Shown piece by piece: positions 1-11,757 of a DNA stretch of 64,000 bases. The stretch covers positions 7,675,072 through 7,739,071 of the forward strand of contig CM026566.1 of NCBI GenBank assembly GCA_015143295.1. The letters are read 5' to 3'. A model generated the notes under the pieces. The model had not been told where the DNA came from and made no database searches. It saw only the letters and a list, made by a program, of their open reading frames with translations. This stretch comes from Tetracentron sinense. Taxonomy: Eukaryota; Streptophyta; Magnoliopsida; Trochodendrales; Trochodendraceae. The stretch's first letter is position 1. Every line of letters begins with the position of its first letter. A program made the position numbers and the translations under genes.

Positions 1-1765
1 AGACCCCTCTTATGCAACTTGTGAGGGAAGGTGGTGTGAAACCCTTTCTTATGCAATGCACGTGTCATGCGTATCATGTCATGTATCATGCTTGCTTGCT
101 TGGAAAATAAACATGTTCTTGCTACTTGTGAGGGAGGGCAGGCCGCTCTCCCTAAATGAGAAACAACTTGTGAGGGAGGGGAGAACCATCTTTAACAAAA
201 TGCATTGAATGTAACATGCATGCTTGGAGCGTTCTTGTTTGTGTCAAAAAGCGAGGCAAAATATATCGTAAGATATGCCCTACCTCAATTTACCAACCCT
301 TCCGTTTGGCCTTGTCATAGTGTTCGTGAATCAGGAATAAAACCTTGATTTTTCTTAAAACAAAAACACGGTGTTTAATGCTTGAAACCCTACTCATGGA
401 CTACATGTCGTGCTCGTGATTTCGTGTACAATTAAGGATGACAATGGCAAATAAAGAACATTTTCATTTGATCAACAACTAAATCAAATAATTAAGCAAT
501 TAATCTAACAACATGCCATTCTATGAAGTAAAGAAATTCACACATGCATTTTCTAAGAATCATTATCATTTTCTTCATTTTGGCATTTCATCAAACACTT
601 GGAATGTTTATTATGATTAACACCTAAACCTTGCATTACTAGGTGGGTTAATGTTCACAACACACATGTATGTTTGTTATTGGTACAATACCCTTCCCAT
701 TTCATTCATCACAACAAACACACGACATCCAATCGCCCATTCACCTTCACACAACCATCCACCTTCATCCATTTATCCCATCTCATTATCTTACTTAGAA
801 ATTAGGGAAAAAAAACAAAATGAAGGAAAGCAAAGAAAAGAGATGAACTATAAGGGTATTATAGGGTACCGACCTTGAATAGGTTGAAGAAAACCCTTGA
901 TGTAGCTCATGGAAGGATTTGCCGAGCTTGGAGGAGAACTCCACATTTTGCTTGAGCTTTGATTAGGAAGATCTTGAGATTGGGGAAGAATTTGGAGCTA
1001 ATCCTTCTCTCCAATCTAAAACCCTCTTGGAAATCCCCCTTTCCTCTCCCTTTTCTTCCTTTCTCTTGGTTTAGGAAAGCCCTCAAATGAGAACCCTTAA
1101 TAGATCAAAGGTTTAAAACCCTCAAATTTGGAATCTGCTACCGCATGCGATCGATCGCACTCTTATCTGCGATCGATCGCAGGTCCTTGCAATCGATCGC
1201 ACATGGATGCGATCTATCGCACATAAACCCAAATGTTTTTTGTCTAATTTTCCCTACATGCGATCGATCGCACATACTTGCGATCGATCATAGAACCCTG
1301 CGATCTATCGCACCTGGGGAATCTATCTATCGCATATGGCCCAGAGAGTTTGGGACCCATTTCGCCTGCATGCGATCGATCGCACCTGACTTGCAATCGA
1401 TCGCACACTCCAGATTTTGTTATTTTCTCCTATTTTTCCCTAGTTTGGTAATTCGGCCATAACTTTTGACTCGGTTGTCTGATTTTGACGATTCAACTTG
1501 CGTTGGATTCATCTTTCAAATGGGAACATTTCTGGCATTAGAATTTCTAATTTCTTCTTTATTTATTGACCAAATTTATCCTAAAGTTGACTAATCCGCA
1601 AATGAGATTCAGTAACTCAGGTTTTCGATATATCCAACTTAGGAATACTACTTCTTAACACTTAGATTTCTTTAAATTTTCTCATTTCATAGAAATAGGA
1701 GGATTACAAAGGCATAATGCCTTGGCACGGATCCCAATACATGGCAAAAGTTTCGAGGTGCTACA
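1..1765 (-). mobile_element. Ty3/gypsy LTR, reverse strand, runs off the left edge
   Basis: On the reverse strand this LTR begins at 1765 (TGTAGCACC) and its 3' end lies outside the window. In transcription order it has the shared pre-promoter module (about 1510-1440), a palindrome array (1405-1146), a splice-donor-like site near 874 and G-rich tandem repeats (190-1). The first 60 bases nearly match 51649-51710 in the solo LTR at 50912-53413, so the two belong to one subfamily. It interrupts the RNase H frame of a copia element that resumes at 1766; the right target-duplication half would be 1766-1770 (TAGAA). The short open frames inside (651-878, 1145-1462) look like chance readings. Confidence 0.8.
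1146..1405. promoter_or_regulatory. Palindrome array TGCGATCGATCGCA, ten copies
   Basis: Ten 14-bp sites start at 1146, 1168, 1188, 1208, 1259, 1279, 1299, about 1320, 1371 and 1392. Five are perfect palindromes and the rest carry one to a few changes, mostly transitions. Steps are 20-22 bp inside groups and 51 bp between groups. The array lies between the pre-promoter module and the transcribed part of the reverse-strand LTR, where an enhancer would be expected. Function is inferred. Confidence 0.75.
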
Positions 1766-1766
1766 T

Positions 1767-1898
1767 AGAAAGGCAAGAATTATTGTTACAAAGATTAGGT
1801 CTCAACTTAATGTTGCTGACCCGATGACTAAGGCTTTATAAGTTAAAGTATTTGTAACACACTTAGATAGTATGGGATTGAAATCTATGACACAGTGA
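1767..1898 (+). pseudogene. Copia RNase H C-terminal fragment
   Basis: The frame starting at 1767 reads the end of a Ty1/copia polyprotein, with the family hallmark NVADPMTKAL followed by a premature TAA and then VKVFVTHLDSMGLKSM, ending at a TGA at 1896-1898. The upstream part of the pol gene is cut off by the gypsy LTR ending at 1765. A purine-rich tract (about 1908-1919, AAGTGGGAGA) follows, which primes plus-strand DNA synthesis in this family, and then the 3' LTR starts. The order RNase H, polypurine tract, LTR makes the assignment firm although only about 43 codons are present. Confidence 0.85.
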
Positions 1899-1919
1899 CT
1901 TTTAGGGCAAGTGGGAGAT

Positions 1920-4107
1920 TGTTATACATGATGCCCAGAAAAGTCATTTAGATTCTATGATTCTTATTAATTTGATTAATATAGACTTCTTCTTTATCTA
2001 CTGTGTATTTATTATGTGTAATTGACCATGATCATGAGATGATCTATATGATATGAGATATCGATAAAGGTCCTTAGGATATATTGTATGTTATGTGATT
2101 GGATTATCACAGGTAGATATAACTTTCCAGTTCCTTATACCTTATATAGTCATAGCTATGGGTGAAGCTGGGCACTTCACTTATATGGTTGCCACTATGC
2201 TGAGATGTTCTCAATAGTTGAGATGTAGTTCTATCTCGAACTATTGTAGTGGAGACTACACATCAACATATGGGTGCTTAAATGTACACTGACTGATTGC
2301 ATGCAATGAGAGACCTCTTGCATAAACATACTATCAGATAGTTGGTTTCATTCACATTGAACAGTTTCGATGATCCTTAGATCTAATGAGTTCATCTATG
2401 ATTGAACAGTAATCTGACTGTTTTGATTCCACCAAAGTATTTTCTACCTCAAGGAATACAATACAGTGACAGTTGGATAGTCAAAAAGCTATTCGAGTCA
2501 TAATGAAGTTCAAAAAAGAAATCCATACTCATTAGTTTGAGAGATTATCCAAGTTCCAGGTAAGACAGTCGATTAAGCTTAAATCCTGCACAGGTGATTT
2601 TGAATCAAAACAAATTTAAAATATATTTTATTTAAAATATATTATACTTATAAAAATGTTTTTCTCAAAATGTTTTACAAGAGAAAATTTCTCATGGCTT
2701 AATTAGAAGTCTTGGAAACCCGAGTGATGTGCAATGGGCTATGAGTTAGATAGTATGAATAATCTCGAAGGCCCATTTGGTATAATGTAATTGAAAGGAT
2801 CAATTGAATTAAAAAGTTCGGGCGGGGATCTGTATTGGTTAATGTTCTTACACTGGGATTCAATTGCAACATGGATATCTCACATCACTTGCAATTCCGA
2901 TGAAATTCCTATTTAGGGTCAATGAGATAACATTGGGTATGCCAGGGTTTGAATGTCCCAGAGCAATCTGTGGAGATGCTCACATAAGAAATACAAGCTC
3001 AAACAATTGATTAAATGTTGATCAATTATTTTAAAAAATGATTAAATATTAATCATTGATTAAATAGATTAAAAGTTAATCTATGGTTTAAATTAATTGT
3101 TAATTTAAATCAATGGATTATATTAGTAATTATTTCATTAACCTAATTAAAGGGGAAATGGGTTTGACCCATATCCATAAACCCATAAAGTATGGACCTT
3201 TAATATGGGCCCAAACCCATGGATTAAAACCCTAGGGTGGGGCGCCCACTTTAGTAATCCTAATTGGATTAGGATTAGGTTACTTGAATAATTATTGAAT
3301 AATAACTCTATTAATTATGGAATTAAAATCCAATGGTTGGAATGCAAGTAGAAAATAGATGAGTTGTAATTGGATTAAAACCCTATAGCTCACGCCCCCC
3401 TTGGAGGTTTCCTATTTGGATTAGGATTTTTCTTTTTGGTTGGTTATTGGTTAATCCCTTTTAATTAAGGAAACCTCTTTTGAGAAGGAATCCTAAATTA
3501 GTAGGATTTCTATAACTAGAGTAGTTATAGTTATATTAGGATTTTATTTTAATTAACAATAAGAGTTATTATTATTAAATAAATCCTAGGGGATATGTTG
3601 TAATTGGATTAGGATTGGGATACTATCCAAATCCTATAAATACAACACACCCCCCCTTGACCGTACAACCCTTTCTTTCTCACAATTTTCTCTCTCCCTC
3701 TCCTCCTCTCCAAAACTGTGAGCCCCTAGGGAGAGTCCCTAGGGATTTTCATGAGCTACAAGGGTACTTCAAGTTGGGTTTTTATTCTTAAGGGTTTTGA
3801 ACCCTAAGGCTTTGGGTGATAGAAAGTCTACACCATTACTCCATCTTCTTGCTTCTTGCTTCTTCAATTCCAAGTAGAGATTCTAAAGCTTCACGGGGAT
3901 AGCAAAGAATAAGGATCGAGCTTCGAATATTTCTTCGAGAAATCTCTACAAAGAGTTCTGATGGTTCGAGTGGAATTTAGCTTCACTAGTAAACATCATT
4001 CACCGAGGTAATATGACTAAAACTCTTAAATAATTTTAGTTTCTCTCTATGGTGTAAAGATCATCGGGATCCAGTTTCCACATAAATTTTTATCCGGACC
4101 CCCTTCA
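1920..4107 (+). mobile_element. Copia 3' LTR, family C type 1
   Basis: This LTR begins TGTTATACATGATGCCC directly after the polypurine tract and ends ATCCGGACCCCCTTCA. It contains a TATA-like CTATAAATACA at about 3645 followed by pyrimidine-rich leader. The same family recurs at 15507-16120, 20513-22308, 22309-22435, 45778-46175 and 53605-53867. Downstream is a second copia LTR (4108 onward) into which this element appears to have inserted; its right target duplication would be 4108-4112 (ACTTG), with the left half outside the window. No open frame of interest. Confidence 0.82.
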
Positions 4108-5890
4108 ACTTGTTAAACTGAACTGTTAAATCCAATACTGGTGCTTTTCAGTAAAATGGTCTTTATCGAAGTTGATATTTTCAATATGAAAATGTATATA
4201 TAAATATATATATATATATGTCAGTTCTTTTCTAATGTTTCTTCAAAAGTGTTTTGGAAGTTCAGTTCAATGAAAAAGTATTCATGAGAAATAGTTCTAT
4301 TCATAAGCTGGGGACTAGACAGTGGACTTATTCCAATCCCGGAAGCTTACATGTGATATTGGATTGTGGAATGATTTATTTGTAAATATATTGTGAGATA
4401 GTACTTACAAGCAATTGTGTAATTTCTGGAGGTTGATCACATTGTGTTAATTGACATTATTGTGATTAGTGGAAATCCAAGGACTTAGATAACATTCTAT
4501 GATCCTAATGGAATTATAAGTGTTTCCTAGCAACAAAGCTACGCCTTAAAAGGTGATGAAGCACTTGGTCCCACAACCAGAACTAGGAGATCCCTTTAGA
4601 TCCCACACACTAGGACCTTCTCAAGGCTTTTAATTTAATTCAGAATTAAATTAATTAATTTCTCCATGTAATTCACTATATGGTATAGTGAAGCTCTTAT
4701 AGGTGAAATCATATAAGATGTGATTAACCAAATGGGTAGGACCCATATGAGATTTTGATAAAGATCAAAAGGTGACCAACAAGGAGTGTAATACTTCCAA
4801 AGGGGCGTGAGAGAAATGTGGGGCCCACCTAGGGTAGGACGCCCCACATTAATGTTAACTCTCTATTATCTTTAATTAAGTTACTAATGGTTAGTTTCTA
4901 ATTAAATATTTGATTCCTAATTGGATTAGGAATAGATAAGGTAATTAAAAGGGGACTTCTAATTAGATTAGAAGAGATTCTATTTTGATTCAATTTGAAT
5001 TTCGATTTGATTTGATTTGTGCATTTTTGGATTTGTATTTGATTATGAGAATCGATACATTTTCAGTGTTCAAGTCATAACTCTATGACCGTAACTCCGA
5101 TTTTTTTCCATAAGTACATTGTTTCGAAGCCATCGAAAAGATCTACAACTTTCGTGAAGAAATTTTTTCCAGAATCAATCGTTTTGAAGGTCAAAACCTC
5201 AGTCAAAAATTCAAAACGGGATAATCATAATAGAATTAGAAAGTGGAGTTTATCTCTAACTTAATATACAAGAAAGAGGATTCTAATTGGATTAGAATTT
5301 AGAAAGAGGATTTTGACTTGATCTACAAATTAGCAATCAAGGGGTCTATAAATAGACTTCATAGGGTGGAAATTCCACCATAAGAGATCTCCTCTCTTTC
5401 TCCCACATTTTTCTCTGTCTTGAGTTATACGGCCACTTCTCCCATGGTGATTCTTTGGTTGGTTTTTGATCTTGAAGAAGATCGAGAACAAATTCTTAAT
5501 AATCAAGAATTGTTCAAACCACATTTTCCCTTTTTCTTTCTTCTCTTGATTTTTGTTTTTTTTATCTTGGATAGGATTAGAACCAATCTTGAATAATATT
5601 AAAACCAATCTTTATGAAAGGATCTTGCATTCAAGAAAAGAATAAAAGATAATAGAGTTTGAATGGAAGGGATTAATCAAGAAAGATTCTTGGATCAAAG
5701 AAAAGAAGAAAAGATTAAAGAGCGTTGATCGGAAGGGCCATTAGCTTCCATTGGAGTAAAGCTTTGGAGATTTAAAGAAGGTTCGTGTGAATCGACAGAA
5801 GACTTTACACTTGAGAAGTTTTGTAAGTATGTTTGCTCACACCATGATTTAATATGTTTGCTCACATCATAAGGGAGAAGAACTTATATT
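4108..5890 (+). mobile_element. Copia LTR fragment, family C type 2
   Basis: Homologous over its length to the complete solo LTR at 8996-11087, from that copy's position near 9640 onward: shared blocks include the CCCGTAAGCTTA region, the repeated 'doesn't-change' segment around TGTGTTAATGGACATTATTGTGATTAG, split here by substitutions, and a TATA-like TCTATAAATAGAC near 5345. The 5' part is missing because the type 1 element inserted at 4108. The 3' end past about 5885 is diverged or truncated. The small reverse-strand frames at 4635-4847 and 5330-5608 are not supported as genes. Confidence 0.7.
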
Positions 5891-7440
5891 TAGCTCTTTG
5901 ACCTGAGGGTCATACGGTGCTCTAATTCTTCTTTCTGGTTCCGCATTTGTTCGACCTCAGAATTGGTTGACATCTCTGGACGGAGGCCGTTGATGACGAA
6001 TAGTTGTCATCATTACTGCGAAGGTCACTGGATTAACACCTCTGAATGCATTTGGACCTAACCTGAACAACAAGTTCCTGTCTGCTAGTGCTGAGTCCAG
6101 GTTTGTATTTGTATTAACAGCCGAGTGACTTTGATCACGACTGTTAATGCCCCTTGTGTAGTTTGAAGAAACTTGCAAGTTCGCACTTTTACTTCTTGAT
6201 CTAATAACATCATTGATAATATCATGAGGTATTGAGTGCTGTCCCAGGGGGACTCTGTTCCTGTTGGCCTTTAACTGCCAACTTTTCTCTTTCTTGGAAG
6301 AAGAACTGTCTGTAGATGATGTTGAATCTATCCACAGGTCCCTTCTTCTCTTAAGAGGGACTTATCCGTGGATGCTTCTATCCGTGGACTCAGGTCTGCT
6401 TCTAGACCTGTCTACGGAGTTGTTTGCAACTCTGCCCACGGGATAAGCCTGGGCTGGACCCTTGGGTTTGGCTGGGCTTTAGGTCTGTGGAGCCTGATTA
6501 GTGTCTGCGGATACCCCTTGCTCACGGAGTGGCCTTGACCACTTCCTCTTCTGTCCGCAAGATTATCTTGCAGACTAGTTTTCTGATCCGGGAATCAAGT
6601 CTGCGGATTAGTTCCCTGCAATTTTATTGGGGAAGTTTTTGTAAAGTCCTTTAGGCCAGTGACCTTGTTCTTTTGTCCTAAGATAATTTGGGCAGTGTCT
6701 CCCTTCTGTTGATAAACTTTTGAAGGGTGAGTCCTACCAACCAACTTGGGCTGGGGGATCTCAACAGTCTGTCTTAAGATCGACCCGTAGGGCTTTTCCT
6801 CTTTAGACCTTTACTGGCTTATGGTTTGGGCTCGAAACGAGCTTGCTCCATTAGTTAACCCCAAAGGGTTAACAGATTTGGAATCCCCTTTCAGGGTTTC
6901 CGGTGACATAGGTTTGCCTTTTAGGCTGACCTGTCACGAAGTGACTGAGCCACTTTGCCTTGTGTGCACCCGGTTAGGTGCACCCTCCTTGGTATCTATG
7001 GAAAGATATGTCTTCGAATGGCCACTTCTTTTCTAAGGTGCTCACGGGTTGGCTAGCATCCTCTGGGATGCCCGCCGGCTAGTGACCTGCTCTTAGTGGG
7101 CAGCCTGATGTGGGCGGGCTACCTGCCTTTGATTTAGGCAGGCAAACTGCCTTTCCACCCCTGAGTTGATAGGGTGGGTTCTACTTCTGCTGTGGACTGG
7201 GGCGTCTTCAACAGAAGCCTGGTCTAGTGACCGCGGCCTTTTTGTAGAGGTCTGGCCAGTTGGCCGGACCTGCGTGGCTAGAGCTGCTACTACCTTGGAC
7301 CTGGTGAGTGGATGAGTCACCAGGATCCGGATCGGGGGTACATACACCCGCCGGTTAATGGTCAGGATGTAAACCCAACAAATGCAGAAGGTCTCGATGA
7401 TCCTGGTTAGCAATAATAAGAAAAGAGAGGAAATGATCAC
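5891..7440 (-). pseudogene. Unrecognised decayed frame, perhaps Tat-like gag
   Basis: The reverse strand has two longer open segments, 7093-7440 (basic, Arg/Ser/Thr-rich) and 5957-6178 (with a polar stretch rich in Asn, Asp and Arg), joined by sequence with several stops. The region is more GC-rich than its AT-rich neighbours. Composition and position beside the CCCACCGGGCGTGCCA motif at about 7507 suggest the 5' coding part of a Ty3 Tat/Ogre-like retrotransposon, but I see no conserved gag, protease or polymerase motif. Words such as TCCGTGGA, TCTGCGGA and TGTCCGCA recur between 6300 and 6620. It could also be another element type. Confidence 0.3.
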
Positions 7441-8895
7441 TTATCTTTTCTTTTTTTTGTTCTTCTGATTTTTTATCCTTCTTCAAAGATGAGAGGAGAA
7501 GAAAGTCCCACCGGGCGTGCCATTAATTTGTAAGCGTAAAATTTTGTCTTTGCTTATCAAATTTCCTCCATTGTTGTATGGAGTTTATTATTTTTTGTGG
7601 GGGACTATCCTTCCAATCTGAGTAAACTCAAACTGTTAATTACCTTCCTTATTTGGGGAAAAACCTCTGATTAAGAAGAAAAATAATAAGAAGAGCAAAG
7701 ATTGAATAAAATATATTTATTTATTCAATGGGGTTGCCCAAATCCCATGTAGGCGTTACAAGATACCTCATAGAGGTTTTAACATCAAAAAGAAAGAATA
7801 AGAAAGAGAAGTGGCCATATTGAGGGTTCACCTGGTATTCTCCATTTGGTGGAGATCCTTCTTCTTCCTCCTTGGTTGCTATTGTTTTTCTACTTTTCCT
7901 CTTCTTGTACGTACGTGGGTGTATTTTTTACCTTAGCAGTTTCTTTCACAAGAAACTCCCTCTTTTATATCTTTTGGAGAGTCCTCTTTGGACTCCCCTT
8001 TGACTTCCTATTTTTTTAAGAAATCAAAAGAGGTCAACTCTCCATAGAGAGGGCCATCTGTCCAAGACTGCTGGTTTCTCTTATCTTAGAGAAACCATAC
8101 GGAAGGGAGTCCTTTTTGAAGGACTCCAAATTGGTCTCCTTTTCTAAGAAACTTGGAAGGATCCAACTTTTCCCCCCAAAAAAGGAGAAAGATTCTTATC
8201 TTTCCAGAAATGGGAAGAGATAACTTCCCCTTTCAGATAGGGTGCCATATGGCACTCTCTTATTAGAGAAAGAGAGGGGATCTCTATCTTGGGATCCCCC
8301 AAAGCTGGCAGAGATTCTTTTTTGTTAAGGATTCCCTGTCACATGGCGGTTAGATACTGGCTACCATCTGGGAAAGGACTGTCCTTGGTCAGTCCACAAA
8401 TTAAAGAAGTGAGACCATGGGTCTCACCCACGGTTTAAATTATGTCAAAAGCCTATTTGGGCCGCGGACTAGGGTCTAACCTTAGTCAGTCCGCAGACCA
8501 ATACAGGGTGGGACCATGGGTCCAACCCTTGGTCTGGGTTAAGTCTATGGCCTTTTAAGGTCACGAACTGGGCTAGTCATTGACTGGCCATCGGATGGAC
8601 TCATGGAGTCTGTCCGCAAGCTTGAATAAGGGTCTGTCCGTGAGGGCAAACCCTATACACATCTCAATCCTCTAATAATTGACACACATGGGTGTCCGCG
8701 GGGCATTATTGCCCTGCTACTAGCATTTAATGCTAGGCAAGCTGGCGGTAAGCCAACCCTTGGCCAGCTGAGCGCGTGTCTTTGGCATGTGCGGAGCTTA
8801 ACCGCCTATTCAATAGGTGGTGATCATGTATAGGCAGGTACACCATGCACCCATCTTGCGGGCGGTGAGATTTCACTACCCACAGGGTTGAGAAC
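7441..8895 (-). mobile_element. Probable LTR or leader of the Tat-like element, reverse strand
   Basis: Mostly non-coding. A CCCACCGGGCGTGCCA motif at about 7507 resembles a sequence I associate with the LTR/leader junction of plant Tat-type elements (from memory). From 8400 to 8720 the words CCGCGGAC, GTCCGC and GTCCGTG recur. I could not find TG/CA ends or a target duplication, so the borders are only where neighbouring elements become recognisable. No gene is visible. Confidence 0.3.
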
Positions 8896-8995
8896 CGCTA
8901 ACAACTGCTATGGTTTAATCCCAAGTGAGGGTTCCTCAAAAACATGCAATAGGGCTAAAGTTGAGGAAGTTGATTTATGGCACAAGAGGCTAGGT
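8896..8995 (+). pseudogene. SIRE-like copia pol, left fragment before integrase
   Basis: An open frame here reads the end of the protease/GAG-pre-integrase region and finishes in VDLWHKRLG. The reading resumes at 11093 with HMNFKDLNKLS after the solo LTR 8996-11087 and one copy of the target duplication, so this and the segment from 11088 are one disrupted gene. LWHKRLGHMNF is the hallmark that opens copia integrases of the SIRE/Tork type. The upstream gag and protease are not visible; the GC-rich element to the left presumably separated or replaced them. Confidence 0.75.
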
Positions 8996-11092
8996 TGTTA
9001 GACATTATGCCCACAAAAGCCATTTTTGGATTGTATTAATCTACTTTATTAATAAAAGCATATTTACATTCACACATTGTCTTCTACATTGGGTAATATA
9101 TATTATAAAGTGTCTCATATGATGAGACTACTTTGTCCCTTAGGTAGCATTGTAGGAAAACCATCCAATTGGTTTTGAATCAATTGCTAAGGAGATATGG
9201 TTTTTTGGTTCCTTGTAAATCTAAAATTGTTCTAAGTTATTTAGGATACATCTGGACAATGTATTACTACTAACTTACACATGTTTAGCTCCATTTGATG
9301 GAAGGATGAATCTCAATCACTGAGAGAAGGGTCTCTTGACTAAGATGTGGATATAAGTAAGAAGTACTTATATTGAAACAGAATCGCTTAGTGGATACCT
9401 TTAGAAATATGATGTCTGTATATTTAAGGTAGTCCATTTGACAAAATGTCCTTAACCTAAAAGGTCGATATCTTCTATAGTATTTGCCTATATAGCTTTG
9501 ATGTAGCCGATCGTCAATGTCCAATACACCGAACTAAGTTCGGGCTTGTTGGGTTATGTACGCTATACTAGAAGAAGTGTGTGTACGCTCAACAAGGAAT
9601 CCACCACTCCTCTCTTAGAGTAATTTATATTGAGTGATAATTGTCAAATCAGACTTGGAAAACCAGAGCTGGTATTTATCGATGAAATGGTTTTATCGAG
9701 AATGTTATTTTATATATAAAAGAAAGTAATAATTATTATTATTTCTTTTAAAAGGATTTCAAATAGTTTTGAAAGTCCAAGTTTGACTAAAAGTATCATA
9801 GAGAAAGAGTTCTCAATATAAGCTAGGGATTACCAGATAGTATATGATATTGTCCCGTAAGCTTATAACAATATTGGAGGTGGAATGACATATCTGTAAA
9901 CAAACCTTGTAATCGATAATACCTGCAAGTAATTCTCCTTTTTCTGGGGGTTAATCACACTGTGTTAATGGACATTATTGTGATTAGTGGAAGTCCAGGG
10001 ACCTAGATAAAATTCTAAGATCCTAATGGAATTGTAGGAAAGTGTTTCCTAGCAACAGGGCTCAACCAAAAGGTTAAACACTTGGTCCCACTACCAGAAA
10101 TGAGAGAGCCCTTTAGATCCCACACACTAAGACCTTTTTAAAGCTTTAATTGAATTAATTAAATTCTCCATGTAATTCACTATATGGTATAGTGAAGCTC
10201 TAATAGATCAAATCACATAAGATGTGATTAATTAAATGGGTAGGACCCATATGCGAATTTTGATAAAGATCAAAACATTGACCAACATGAGTTTGGAACT
10301 CATAGAGGGGCGTGAGATAGTGGGGCCCACCTAGGGTGGGATGCCCACTTTATTAGTTGCTAATTGATTGGTTACTAAATTGGTTAGTTACTAATTGGTT
10401 AGTTACTAAATAGATTAGTTACTAAATTGGTTAGTTGCTAAAATGTTTAGTTGCTAATTAATGATTTCCTACTAAATAGGAATAAGATTAGTTACTAATT
10501 ATTGGTTTCTATTTTTGATAAAGCCTAATTGGATTAGGAAAGTATCATTAAGGAATCAAGTAAGGGGATTCTAATTAGATTAGAATAAGAGATAATAGAA
10601 GGCCAATTGCCTATATAAAGGGTGGGACACCCACCCCTTTGAGTTACACACACTCCCATACAGTTTTCTCTCCCTCCCTTGTATCTCACGCACCCCCCCC
10701 CCCCCCCCTTTCTCTTCTCTTGTGGTTTTTGTTTGATCTTGGATAATATCATAACCAATCTTGTAAAAGAAAGGATCTTGAATTCAAGAGAGAAATAAAA
10801 TATCATAGAGCTTGGATTGGAAGGGCCATTAGCTTCCATTGGAGAAAAGCTTTAAATAAAAAGAAGGTTCGTGTGATTCACGAATGAGACTTTTCGCTTG
10901 CGAATTTTTGCGGGTATCGTTCTATCATTTAAATAGTGGAAACGACTTTTCTATATCAAAGTCGTGAAGGTAATTTTTTTTTTATCATTCATTGAATAAA
11001 ATCAATTAGAACTATAGTCAGATCTTGGGATTCGATGTATGCCCCCCAAGAACTGTTTTTCTAAAATTAAAAAGAGTCATACTTTCATAGGT
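8991..11092 (+). mobile_element. Complete solo copia LTR (family C type 2) with perfect TAGGT duplications
   Basis: The LTR proper is 8996-11087 (2,092 bp). It starts TGTTAGACATTATGCCC, ends CATACTTTCA and is flanked by TAGGT at 8991-8995 and 11088-11092. It splits a SIRE-like integrase between Gly and His of RLGH. A TATA-like CTATATAAAG lies near 10611, followed by a pyrimidine-rich leader with a long C run at about 10690-10709. No internal retrotransposon sequence is present, so it is a solo LTR left by LTR-LTR recombination. Related fragments lie at 4108-5890 and 44345-45777. Confidence 0.92.
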
Positions 11093-11757
11093 CACATGAA
11101 TTTCAAAGACCTCAACAAACTCTCGAGACATGTGAGAGGTGTGCCTAAACTAGGGAAGTCTTCTACTGCTTTATGTGGGCCATGTCAAATTGGCAAACAA
11201 ATTAAAAACCCACACAAGAAGACTTTAAATATCACTACCTCACATCCACTAGAATTTATTCACATGGATCCCATAGGTCCTACCAGAACTGAAAGTCTAG
11301 GTGGTAAGCGATATATCCTAGTGATGGTTGATGATTTCTCAAGGATGTCATAGGTTGCATTCATAAAAGAGAAGTTGGATGCCTTCGAGAACTTCAAGAG
11401 TATTTACAAGGAAGTGCAGAATGAAAAAGGATGCTCAATCACTCGAATTCGAAGTGATCATGGAAAGGAGTTCAAAAACTCCAAGTACAATGATTTTTGT
11501 GAAGAGTCTGGCATCAAACATGAATTCTTAGCTCCGATAACACCTCAACAAAATGGTGTTGTGGAAAGAAAGAATAGAGTGCTCCAAGAGATGGCTAGAG
11601 TTATGCTTCACAACAACAACCTAGCTACTCATTTCTGGGCTGAAGTAGTTAGCACTGCATGCTATATTGTAAACATAGTTTATACTAGGCCCGGAACAAG
11701 GAAGACCCCATATGAGTTGTGGAATGACAAGAAACCCAATGTGAAATACTTTTGAGT
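11088..11757 (+). pseudogene. SIRE-like copia integrase (broken)
   Basis: Continues from 8995. It carries the zinc-binding end (LGHMNF, then CGPCQIGK), the first catalytic Asp region (EFIHMDPIGP), GGKRYILVMVDDFSR, the second Asp region (RSDHGKEF) and the catalytic Glu block PQQNGVVERKNR, so the DDE triad is present. It is interrupted by TAG at 11351-11353 where the family has Trp (TGG to TAG), and by TGA after KYF near 11755 where the family has Arg (CGA to TGA). Both are changes expected of cytosine deamination. Integrase would insert the element's cDNA into host DNA; this copy cannot be translated through. Confidence 0.88.

Noticed and set aside
651..878. 75-residue frame near the left edge
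   Set aside because: Lies antisense within an LTR and has no recognisable domain.
1146..1405. CRISPR-like array of repeated 14-mers
   Set aside because: Repeats are palindromic and too short, spacers are not uniform or unique, there are no cas genes, and the setting is a plant LTR.
4190..4220. TA-rich run as a microsatellite of interest
   Set aside because: A short AT dinucleotide run within an LTR; similar runs occur at 14032 and 19221 with no consistent context.
8400..8720. Another phased palindrome array
   Set aside because: CCGCGG and GTCCGC words recur, but centre spacing (for example about 28 bp) does not fit the 19-22 bp rule and symmetry is weak.
10689..10709. Long C run as a functional element
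   Set aside because: It lies in the pyrimidine-rich leader of a copia LTR; shorter C runs lie in the same place in relatives. Length may be slippage or a sequencing effect.
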